Positions 1 through 10,190 of a stretch of DNA of 64,000 nucleotides are shown piece by piece (position 1 is the first letter of the stretch; the number at the start of each line of letters is the position of its first letter). Origin of the DNA: Liolophura sinensis (taxonomy: Eukaryota; Mollusca; Polyplacophora; Chitonida; Chitonidae). A model generated the notes under the pieces. The model saw nothing but the letters and a program-made list of their open reading frames with translations, had not been told where the DNA came from and did no database searches. Made by a program: the position numbers and the translations under genes. The DNA lies in assembly GCF_032854445.1 (NCBI RefSeq), contig NC_088303.1, positions 7,941,501 to 8,005,500 on the forward strand, in the 5' to 3' direction.

Positions 1-716
1 GTTATAAAGCGTCCATGAATATTTAGCACGGCATTGACCACAACCCTTTGAAAGCATGGAGTACACTAACTGGCTATGGTTCCCCATCGAGGGCACAATT
101 ATAATTACAGGCAACTATAAAGAAAAGGTCTATCTAAAAAAAACCTTGGTTTTACAGATTTTGTAATTGTATCAGCTTCTACCTGGAGGTTCTCATTGTT
201 GTAGTTAATGGTTAGTGAGTCATGCATAGTCATGGTGATTCTTTCAGATTTCATTATCGGTCATACTGTTCGGTCAAAAACTCAAAAAAAAACCTTTCTG
301 GAATAACCATCCTTGAGCCATAATCGTCTAAGCTGTCTACTTCTCAATGTCGTGTTCTTCAAACTGCCTGTGGCTGAAAAAATTAATCTGTGATTATTTA
401 CAGCATGAAGACAACCTCTCTAGCTGCTGGTGAAACAGTTGGCTGCTATACTTGAGCATCGGCTCTGAGGTTGGCTGCTAAATGTCATCGAGTCAGATTC
501 CTGAATGTCACACTGATGTCATGCTTGTGTTTTTTTTTATCAGATATATGCGTTCACTTAGTTCGGCCATTTGCTAGTGTTATAAATCGTCATGCAATGA
601 TTTTTTATATGCGCTCATGGGGTTTGTTGGAAAGAGTTTTACTGCACTTTGAATAACACCATACTGTAGTACAATGTATGTTGACCGTGCTATGTGTAAA
701 GTATGTAATATGTGAA

Positions 717-840
717 CTGCGGATGGTCCTGGGTTTCCCTGCGAACTCTGCCCGGTTTCCTCCCACCATAATGCTGGCCCGCGTCGTATGAGTGAAATAT
801 TCTTGAGTACGGCGTAAAACATCAATGAAATAAATAAATC
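717..840 (+). mobile_element. 5'-truncated SINE copy (family A) with 10-bp target duplication
   Basis: The copy starts inside the SINE body (CTGCGGATGGTCCTGGG) and runs to the (AAAT)n end. The direct repeat aatatgtgaa flanks it at 707-716 and 841-850. This indicates insertion by LINE-type target-primed reverse transcription with 5' truncation. Confidence 0.85.
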
Positions 841-2621
841 AATATGTGAAGCTATTAACAATAGCACAATAGTGCATAAAGGATTTGTAGAGCTGGGTGA
901 ACGAAAACTAACCTGATGTAAATGTCCTTTATAGAAGAATTGTCCAGCTGGAAACAAACTGAACTAACTATTTTAGTCTCGTTTTGTAAAACATTAGAAA
1001 TTAGGTGAAGTGCATGATAATATATTAATTTAAAAGCTACTTGTAGCGTGTTCTTGGATAAACAAAAAATAAAAATTCTCTTCACTTCATAATATACGAT
1101 AGATATTTTCTGGGATTCTGATTGGTCACAAGGAATGTTTAGTTTTGGCGGTCAATCGTTCACACGACACAAATATGACAGGAACAGAATAGTCACTATT
1201 CCTGTAAATGAAGATAGGAAAGGTCGATGGCAGTTAGGAAGATCATTTGTTCTGATTGGATAAGATTCACTGAACTGAGGAATGATACATGATTGCATAG
1301 TGTCTATTGGGGCTGCTTTGGGTTTCGTTTCCTGATACAGCTCTTGAGGCAACTATTCTGTCCTTTACCGCGAATGTCTTGATCAGCGCAATATAGTTAC
1401 ATGTCGGCCCACAGGCTCCTCCAGCAGGATAATAAGGTAGGGAAAATGTATTGCTCGAGGAAGGTTAAACTATCGAATCTGAGATAGCTGTATGCTACTT
1501 TATTGCCTACTTACGTCATGCATCCCGGCCACAGGTTCAGTTAAACATCCTATAACTGGGCATGGCCACGGTGTGTGCGCAATACATCCCATTATAACCG
1601 TCTGTTTCTCTCTCTCTCAGTCTGCCCTGGAACAATGTCTTGAAGTAAATTGAAAGGAGAAATGTGACGTCACGAATGAGCTATTTGTGTAGCAATTTGC
1701 ACAATTCATATGGCAGAAATGAATCACAAATATATCGGCTACTGTCAAATTAGCAGCTGGTATCTGAGGTTTTGTGGCAGGCCCAAATACTATACGTTCT
1801 CCTCATACAATCTGTATCAGTGGTAATGAAGGCTTCCGACTTAACCTACTCTCGCTATATGACCTATCCACTTTATCTGTAACAACTCTTTTGATTAAAA
1901 ATGTTCGGCATCTTCAAACTCCAACGGTGTCTTTTGATGAGTGAAACGAATGGACGCAATCGCGGTATAAACCTTCTTGATTTGGATATACTTGTACTTT
2001 AAATTAAGTGCTATAAAAACGTCAAAGATTTTTCAGCTGATCATCTATCTGACCCCGTATTTCAACCTGTGGCATTCCAGATTTTGTCAGATGGCACACG
2101 CGTTCCTGCTTGGCGAAACAATGATTAGTCACGGTATTACATTTCGGAACGCCTATATACTTATGAAGGGTAGATTTCAGTATCATTAAGACGCGACGCC
2201 ATTGGGTCAGAAGTTATATTAGTGTGCCAAGTATCTACCTCATTCTTCGTAATTGTAATTTTGCATGTCAAATATTGACAAGTATGGATCCACGTTCTCT
2301 GTCATATTCCAGTCAGTAATTCTACTGATGGTTAAAAAATTGAAGGCCTGGACATCATTGTTGTTTATAGCACTAAGGAACTGAACGTAGAATATGGATT
2401 CAGTACTGTTTACACACCCATTCCTTACCGACATTTGCACAATGCCTCTCTCCTGTCTTTTACTCACTGTTGCATTCATAGTTTTTTTAGGTCTTTTGCA
2501 TTAAGTTTCGGAGTTAAATTTCCTGTACGGATTATTAATCCGGCTCATGGCCGGAACGGGATGGGGTCTTCCAGGCTGTGATGTTGTGTTATAGATGTCG
2601 GAGGTGGCGGCATTGATATAC

Positions 2622-2730
2622 ATGCATGCATGCATGCATGTATGCATGTATGTATGTATGTATGCATGTATGTATGTATGTATGTATGTAGGTAGGTAGG
2701 TGGGTAGGTAGGTAGGTAGGTACGTATGTA
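2622..2730. repeat. Compound tetranucleotide microsatellite
   Basis: The array changes from (CATG)n through (TATG)n to (GTAG)n and back to GTAT. The minus-strand frame across it reads as Tyr-Ile-His-Thr repeats and is not a gene. Confidence 0.95.
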
Positions 2731-3611
2731 TGATTTTCCTCACCAACGTGAATTCATCAGATCAACTTTACAGTTTACACAAATGTCAAGAAAAATTCCG
2801 TATTGTGTGTGTAAATTAGGCATTGATGACGTTGCAGATGTGTCCATTTTACTGCAATATGCACAATTCCATAGCTGTAGAATAAAAAAACCATAGGGCC
2901 TACGAGGGATGTAGAGACTTGACATTTACACGATACGACAGATATAACTTGTTTTCAACGGACACTGCACTCGCTATTGCTAAAGTCGCGTTAGTCTCAC
3001 CATTCACCCCCACCTCACCCCACCCCTGCACTTCCCAAACCTCATAGTCCATGGTTTATGTTGGATGTACTTTTTTATGGTGCTACAATGTGATCAATCA
3101 GTACTCAGTGCGTGTACGTGTACTAAGCTTCAGACAAGCGCCTATAGAGTGATATGATGAAAATGTGCAAGCAACTGGCGCCGGAAGAGGCTGGTTTGAA
3201 CTGGATATCCCAATTGGCTTCGTATTTATTGTTACTGGTGTGATGTTAGACTTACCTGTAAACAGGCGACAGGAAATGTAAGCGGCCGGAATCTCAACAT
3301 GTTTTAGTGTGGTGCTGTTTGTTCGTATTATGTTATACCAACATACTAACGCGTGCTTAAGAATGGCGAAGAGTTATCGTTCCTGAATAACTGAATTATT
3401 TGCTTATTCGAAAAAGATTCTATAAAATGTCTTCTTTTCTGAGAACGAGGATATGATGTGTTGTATTAAATATGAAGCACTTTAATGTAATTCAGCGCCA
3501 ATAAATAATGTGAGGAAAGGAGCAGTGTTCCTATAAAATGTTCATAAAAATATAAAAATTTTCTAGCAAATATTTGTGATGGCCATTTCAGCAGCAACCT
3601 TGAAGGGTTTT

Positions 3612-3762
3612 TTCCTGTCCGGTCGTAAGTGGGAAGGTCTGGGAGCAACTTGGGGATGGTCGTGGGTTTCCCCCGGGCTCTGCCCGGTTTCCTCCCACTA
3701 TAATGCTGGCTGCCGTCGTATAAGTGAAATATTGTTGAGTACGGCGCAAAACACCAATCAAG
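3612..3762 (+). mobile_element. SINE copy (family A), headless, 12-bp target duplication
   Basis: It begins at TTCCTGTCCGG, lacks the tRNA-like head, and ends ...CAAAACACCAATCAAG. Flanking direct repeats ttgaagggtttt lie at 3600-3611 and 3763-3774. Its 5' border is within two bases of the copy at 38031-38181. Confidence 0.85.
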
Positions 3763-6013
3763 TTGAAGGGTTTTCTTTATTTCTAGATGCGTATGATTAC
3801 CTAAAAGATGATAACCCTCGCGAGAACTCACAGTTCACTGACCTTTCTTACATTACAGATCTTTATTCGTTCTCACACTTTAAATGGGTATTAATTTCAT
3901 AATCTTCATTGGACGAAGAAAACCTATGTGCTCAAATTAAACAATCGGCTTTTAGCAAGAAACCTGTGAACTTTTCCACATTTGACTAAGAGATTTTCGC
4001 TCTCAGTGTGTATGCCAGGCTCGTCGAAGGAAAGTTATTCTACTACAACTTCACGAAGGCCCACCTGTTCGCTGTCGGGTGCCCTGAAGAGCATTTATTG
4101 TCTCCAAGACCCACAGTAGAATTGTTTGAACAGTGGCACTGAAAAGAATGCCGCCCTGTCAAAGTCATTTAATATCTGGCGATTTGGTAAGATAGCCAGT
4201 GTTAAGTAATTCCAGTGCCAAGTAATGCCAGTGTCAAGTACTGTCATATCCATGCGCATTAATATCTGATGTTGTGTGAAGACGTCCAGTACCCCCAGAA
4301 TATCATGCCCTTTTGTCGCACGTTATGCTATGTGGATAAACATCTCGCGTCGTGTAAAAAAAAATTAACAATGTCAAGACGACACCCTTATAATGGCATG
4401 TATATCCGTCGCACATCACATACGTTTTAATTCAGTACCTGTATATGTAAGATATCCCACTGTTACACTGGTGATTTGCTCATTTTTGAGCCTGGAGTGG
4501 TACCGTCTTGATCTCCATCGATCGAACATGGGCGTTTGTTATGAAGGCGTTCCATGTGGCCTTGACCGCAGATTGCCAGAAATCGGGTCGAATATTTTCT
4601 TGTAGCTAGGGGCTTTGTGGGAATTGTACAGCGATGGCTGTCGACATCAGATATCGCGCAGTTGAGTGTTTTAAACTGACATTGGATAGAGGCCGGATCT
4701 CGACGGAGTCCTGTAAAACGGCCAGGACAAGAGCGTCAAGACAACAGTGACAACTGATGCTCAGAAAGAGCCGCCAGAGGATTTAAGATGGAGGAAACTC
4801 GCTGCCAAACGGATCTGCTTAATATTCTTGAAATTTGATGAAATAATCAGCATAAACCAAGATGTAAATTTTGTCAGGTAACATAAAGAACAGTGAAAAC
4901 ACAACCACTACGGAACTATGATTTGTTCTCTGTGTTTTCGTTTTTCCTTTTCGGTATAGTACAAATTGTCTTGTGCAAAATGTTAATTTTAGGGTTGTTT
5001 TATTTACAGTGTTGTAATGGTGAGGCTCAAAGGTAATGCTAGAAAAAAATAAAGGAATAAAAAGAAAAAATAAGGAATCTTCAATCGAAGCTTTTCTGTA
5101 CTCAACATATCAACAGGGCACATTATTCCGTTTAACTTCTACAACCCGTAGACAAACGAAAGAATGAATTTAGCTGATCATCAGGTTCCGACAAGTTGAT
5201 CACTGACACTCTGCTCAGATCGTTGAAGGTTTTTTTTTCTCTCGTTTCAATCAAATGCAATGTCAGTGACACAAATCAGTGTTGGCAACGATTTTTGGTC
5301 ACGATTGCGGCATGGCAGACAAGTAACTGTTGTGCTATAGTGATGTCGTCATGGGCAAACTCTATACAGCCCGACCACAGCCCACTCCCGGTACCCTAAA
5401 TGGTATGGGCTGGTATAATTTCGTACTGCAAGTGATACCCTTGCCTGGTTATATGACCGGGGGTGGCGTGGGTTCCAGTTGAAAGTCGGTCAGTTGAATG
5501 ATCAACCACTGCGTGCACTGCATTCATACAGGGTGTATGCTCCCATATGCTCGTGCGGTAGACGTATTTATCCGGTGAACAGAGACGCTTGTCTCTCTTT
5601 ACACCAGTAAGACGGCTAAACTATATACCTGATCCGTTTAAAAAAAAATGTTACTAAAATGTTAAATTTAGTACACACCACAAGGAAGTACAGTATTTCG
5701 CAGCTAATTTAGTACAAGGGGGCCTATTTATATACTTACCTCCTTCTATTGATATTGACAGGAAGTCTGTATGTGCCTCAACTGCCCATTCATCTGCAAA
5801 TCGTGACGTCACATGACGTCATGAGTTATGTATATACAAAGTTATGTATATACAAAGGCGTTGGGCATTATCAAGCCTTATTGCTGCTTGCCTTACAGGC
5901 GGAATGCTGACTTTTGAATTGAAATGTAACGGTGATAAGCGACTGACAGTGTTTCTTAAAGAAAATTGACAGTTGTTTGGCTTCTGTCCCGATATCAAGA
6001 CATAATATGATCT

Positions 6014-6360
6014 GGGGCCTCCGTAGCTTAGTTGGTTAGCGCGCAAGCGCAGCGTAATGACTCGGGAGCCTCTCACCAATGCGGTTGCTGTGAGTTCAAG
6101 TCCAGCTCATGCTGGCTTCAGTGTTGTTTCTCTTGTACAACCTGCCTGTGCGTACACCCTTTGGCTCCATTATGATATACCATTTAACTTTCACAGTTCC
6201 AAAATTCAAAGAAATCACTGTCATGTGTCATCTGTAGTTTTACAACTTAAGATGGTGACAAGGTGACAAGATGGTTTCCACCCACCATAATGCTTGCCGT
6301 CGTATAAGTGAAATATTGTTGAGTACGGCGTAAAACATCAATCAAATAAATAAATAAATA
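6014..6360 (+). mobile_element. SINE family A head and tail separated by unrelated sequence
   Basis: The tRNA-like head (GGGGCCTCCGTAGCTTAGTT) covers 6014-6118, with an A-box-like TAGCTTAGTTGGTTAGCG and a B-box-like GAGTTCAAGTCC. The family A end (ACCCACCATAATGCTTGCCG and on to (AAAT)n) covers 6271-6360. The 150 bp between them do not match other copies. It may be a variant body, a recombinant, or two separate insertions. Confidence 0.7.
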
Positions 6361-6409
6361 CTGTATTCTATGCACTATAACAAATGAGGTTTTTGGTCTT
6401 CCTGTTGGG

Positions 6410-6763
6410 CCTCCGTGGCTCAGTTGGTTAGCGCGCCAGCGCACCGTAATGACCCAGGAGCCTCTCACCAATGCGGTCGCTGTGAATTCAAGTCAAGCTT
6501 ATGCTGGCTTCCTCTCCGGCCGCACGTGGGACGGTCTGCCAGCAACATGTGGATGGTTGTGATTTATTTATTTATTTGATTGGCGTTTTACGCCGTACTG
6601 AAGAATATTTCACTTATACGACGGCGGCCAGCATTATCAGATGGTTGTGGGTTTTCCCCGGGCTGTGACCGGTTTCCTCCCACCATAATGCTGGCCGCCG
6701 TCGTATAAGTGAAATATTCTTGAGTAGGGTGTAAAACACCAATAAAATATATAAATAAATAAA
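6410..6763 (+). mobile_element. Full-length family A SINE interrupted by a second SINE
   Basis: The head and first half of the body occupy 6410-6561 and the second half 6640-6763. The 78 bp between them are a minus-strand SINE end. Joining the outer parts across one copy of the duplicated gatggttgtg gives the usual SINE order. The tRNA-like promoter boxes are degenerate, and there is no intact tRNA. Confidence 0.8.
6562..6639 (-). mobile_element. Truncated SINE end nested in another SINE, 10-bp target duplication
   Basis: It reads (ATTT)n then GATTGGCGTTTTACGCCGTA to AGCATTATC, the reverse complement of the family A end. Direct repeats gatggttgtg lie at 6552-6561 and 6640-6649. The nested copy and its host make an inverted repeat. 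Confidence 0.85.
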
Positions 6764-6992
6764 TAGTCTTCATGTTCGGATAGCGTGTACGAGGGCTTCG
6801 GTTGCTCACAGTACTTATTCATGTGTAGCATTTTCGTCTCAACTGAATAAGAATGGCTGTTTGCAAGAGGCTGACCAATGAGTTGTATTTTGCTAGCCAG
6901 ATGGAGAAATTATTGCATTTCAATCTGTGTGTGAAATATTAAGGACAAACCGTGTTGAAAAAGGACGACAGGTCCAGAGCTTCATGCAGTAT

Positions 6993-7325
6993 TCATTTAT
7001 CACATTCGTCGAGCTGTAGCTTCCAGGCACGTGGAATGTCGGCCTTGTTCCGTGAGTCGGCGGTTACAAATCCCGTTAGTCGGGCGTTTCCGAGGTCCGT
7101 CATGAAAATTAACCTCTGCCAGGTTAATATGTCTGTGACTGTGGTTGTGTGAGGAGGGAAGGCGATAGAGTTCGGAGCGAACAGAGCAGCACAGATTGTC
7201 TTGCTGGTCGGAAAAACGATCGGAGCGGGTCTGTTGACGGGAGACATCATCCAGTCACTGGTGGAGGAGCCGTTCACCTTCCTTATCAATAATTCACCGC
7301 TCTCCACCAGGGTATGGGCTTACCG
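6993..7325 (-). other. Unrecognised open region, possible gene fragment
   Basis: The minus strand is open from the TAA near 7322 down to a stop at 6993 (about 110 codons, segments such as VNGSSTSDWMMSPVNRPAPI). It has no ATG near its start and no matching splice context was found. The plus strand is also nearly open across the same bases (GGKAIEFGANRAAQ... with one stop at 7150). Base composition is richer in G+C than the surroundings. I do not recognise a family. It could be an exon of an unrelated gene, a pseudogene or part of a transposon. Confidence 0.2.
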
Positions 7326-9382
7326 CCAGAACTAGGACAAGCTACATAACAGCCCACAGCGTCGGATAACATGTCTTCTTCTTCGCCCGACACAAATGAA
7401 GACCGCACTTCGCTTAGAGGCGAGGGAAGCGAAGGGTCGAGGAATGCTCAGTAACGCACACTCTTCTTAAGGGCGTTACGTGCATATGTGCAGGATTTGA
7501 AAATCCACAGGTGTGCATATTTCTGATGATGTGATCTGATGGCGAGGTGTGTGTGTGTGTGTGTGTTGGGGGGGGGATTGGATTCATAGTGGTAAAGTTA
7601 AACTAAGCAATTATAAAAGACCAGCATCGGTAATCATTTTACGTCGCAGCTCTGCTGGAAAATAAAACATAGCATCCTTGTTAGATGAGACGATTTCTGC
7701 CACAAATAAACCTGAAGCCTGTCAGATAAGTGAAATGTCCCACACGCCAGAACTGCTCTATTCAGTCAAACATAGTATTATATTTTCGCTATTGTCGATA
7801 ATTTTTCTGCAACATAATATTATGCTCTTGGCATTTCCATTCGAAAATGGTACTTGAAGGTTGGGGCGTTTGGCAGAGATACCCGCATCAACGTCATGAA
7901 AGTCCTTTGATAAAGGTCACGTGTATTTTATGTTGACCCAGATATGAAGATCCGAGCATTATCACCATTCGATTCACATTTCAGCAGAGTTCCAGCCTAG
8001 ATTTTTTGTAGAGCTCTATCATGGAATCGCTTGTTAAACTAACTGTAATCCCACTGAAAACAGCAGATCCACTGATTGTGTAAGGGGGCCGAAGTAAGAC
8101 TAAACAAACAGGAGAACACGACCAGTGTGCCTCAGAGTTCCGTGTATATTCTATCAGGTTTTGGACCCTGTAGCGAAAACAAAATAGCATTCATTACAGA
8201 CAATGTATTCGGGAGTGCACAGAAGTAAATACCCGTTATGAGTATAACAGTTCCTAACCACCATCCATATATTACGTAATATGGTGATCAGGTTCCTGTC
8301 TAGAAATTACGATAACCGGCGAATAATCAGTACACTGTATTAATAACACCTTATCAACTGGTCAACATCCTATTCTAATACCTTGACCATGGATGCAGTC
8401 ATGTCATGCAGCTTCATCATTAGATGTCGATTATAGGCCCACACCTTTATGCTTATGTTAAACCTTGTACAGCAGCACTAGTTTTTCCCTGCATGTTATT
8501 AAGAAGGTTTTGCCAATGGCAGACTCAAAGATGCCAGAATCGCAGGAAAGCACAGTGCTTTCTGCTGTTACGCTCAATACCTTTGCGCTTACCACTTAAG
8601 TGTTCTGAGTACACATGCGCCAAAAAGTGTGACGTACTACGGGAAAGGGCAATGGAACACAAAGCTTTGGACAGCTTTGATAAAGGCGGGAAGGCATTTA
8701 ACTAGTTTTCCCTTGCATGCTGCATGCACAGCATCAAATGGTATTCTTTTGTTTGTGGAAAAATGCACGTCACACGATATGAATAAATAGTTCAGTGTTA
8801 AATATGACATTGTCTTCAAGTGTTCTGTATATGAAATAAGTTGTAGGAAATATTTGATCGGAATGGGCATGTATTCTGTAGAAATTATATCGTGCATTCG
8901 CCTAGTGCTCGTTCACCTAGTTTTATATTTTGGCTGATTATCTCGCGTTATCATGTGAATTCCGCGCAAACGGATTAACAGTATCGGCAGTTTTATGTGT
9001 GGTATCTGTAACAAATTTGATTAAGACGATCTGAACGGAGAGTGTATAGCTCTCCTAATTATAAAAACTATTTCTTCCCATTTTAGTGGAAGGTTCACGA
9101 GCTCTTGAAGTTTCTTCTGAAAATATTTTACTTTTCACTAATGTGGTATTTACAGATTCTGTGTGGCTTCTATATAACTCTCGCTGTTTACATTTTAGCA
9201 AAATCATATTGGACACAGAAAGGAATGATATTATCGAATGTTGTACTCAGTGCGGCTAATTGATTGATTAATTGGTGTTTAACGTCGCTCTCACCTTAAA
9301 TGCTCTTCAAGCATTCGATCACAGGCCATACTTTGTTTTACCCACGTATTTATTTTCCGTTCTTTTCTTATATATGGTGCAG

Positions 9383-10190
9383 GTTCTTACCAAGGCCAGT
9401 GGCTCCGTGGCATGCGACATGGCTACGGCGTTCGACAGAGCGTCCCGTATGGTCTAGCTTCCCACTACCGACCGAAGGCCTTGCGGGACTCACTGACGTC
9501 ACTACGTAGCGAGAATGAGGACGAACAAGTGGTGAAGAACAGAGACCGGAAGTTGGATGAGAGTCGCGGTGGCTTCGTCCTCAAGGCCAAAAGTGACGAG
9601 ACACCTCCGGCCAGAAGACGTTCCCTTTTCGATCGCAAAGGAAACACAGGAGGAAGTTTAAGAAAGACAATTTTCTCGGGTTTAAAATTGAAGAAACAGA
9701 AAAGTACCGGTGATATCAATGACTCTCCCAAACGACAGACGGGCTCGGTGCGGAGTACGATTAGCAACATCAGTCACGTGAGCGCAGACTCGACGCAGTC
9801 GGGTATGACGAACGCTTCCGTGTACACGGATAGTAATCTTAGTTTCGTCAGTCAGGATGACATCACGGACGTCAATGTGACGGAGACGTATATGGGTGAA
9901 TGGAAAAACGACAAAAGATCGGGATTTGGAATCAGTGAACGTTCCGACGGCTTAAAGTACGAGGGAGAGTGGTATAATAATAAAAAGTACGGCTACGGTG
10001 TGACCAGCTTTAAAGACGGCACCAAAGAGGAAGGGAAATACAAGAATAACGTTTTGATTTCGTCAGGCAAAAAGAACAAATTGTTTTTGATAAGAACTTC
10101 CAAGCTTAGAGAACGTGTGGATAATGCAGTGTTGTCCTCCCAGCGAGCCGCTCAGATTGCCTTACAGAAAGCAGACATCGCCATCACTAG
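9383..10190 (+). CDS. JPH: Junctophilin exon 2 (first visible): MORN 6, linker, MORN 7-8
   Basis: The acceptor is tatggtgcag at 9373-9382 and the donor is GTAAGT at 10191. The exon begins with the last two bases of a Gly codon, then SYQGQW. The frame is open through the ATG at 9412, which is an internal Met (RGMRHGYG) and not the start codon. The linker carries a basic cluster (KTIFSGLKLKKQKS) and a Ser/Thr-rich stretch. MORN 7 and 8 lie at about 9889-10025 (YMGEW...YEGEW...YGYGV). The exon ends in the helical segment AAQIALQKADIAIT, a hallmark of the family. Confidence 0.95.

Larger units (their letters stand above)
1..9382 (+). other. Junctophilin upstream intron (intergenic sequence possible at the far left)
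   Basis: I see no coding exon here that fits junctophilin. If exon 1 lies to the left, the whole stretch is intron. It holds SINE copies near 717, 3612 and 6014-6763, a tetranucleotide microsatellite at 2622-2730, a (GT)n run at 7547-7566, and a SINE-end fragment at 9256-9290 (TTGATTGATTAATTGGTGTTTAACG minus-type end) about 90 bp before the exon 2 acceptor. The remainder is AT-rich and unrecognised. Confidence 0.6.

Noticed and set aside
2501-2746. Minus-strand frame rich in Tyr-Leu-Pro-Thr and Tyr-Ile-His-Thr
   Set aside because: It is a microsatellite translation.
6014-6118. tRNA gene (also considered at 6410, 16990, 25132, 34200 and 57305)
   Set aside because: The A- and B-box-like parts are present, but the cloverleaf does not pair and the sequence runs on into SINE bodies. 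These are SINE heads.
9412-9414. ATG at 9412 as the junctophilin start codon
   Set aside because: The upstream codons back to the acceptor at 9383 encode SYQGQWLRG, part of the same MORN repeat, so this Met is internal.
9272-9457. Frame of 61 codons overlapping the start of junctophilin exon 2
   Set aside because: It is a different frame from the MORN-coding one and crosses the splice acceptor.
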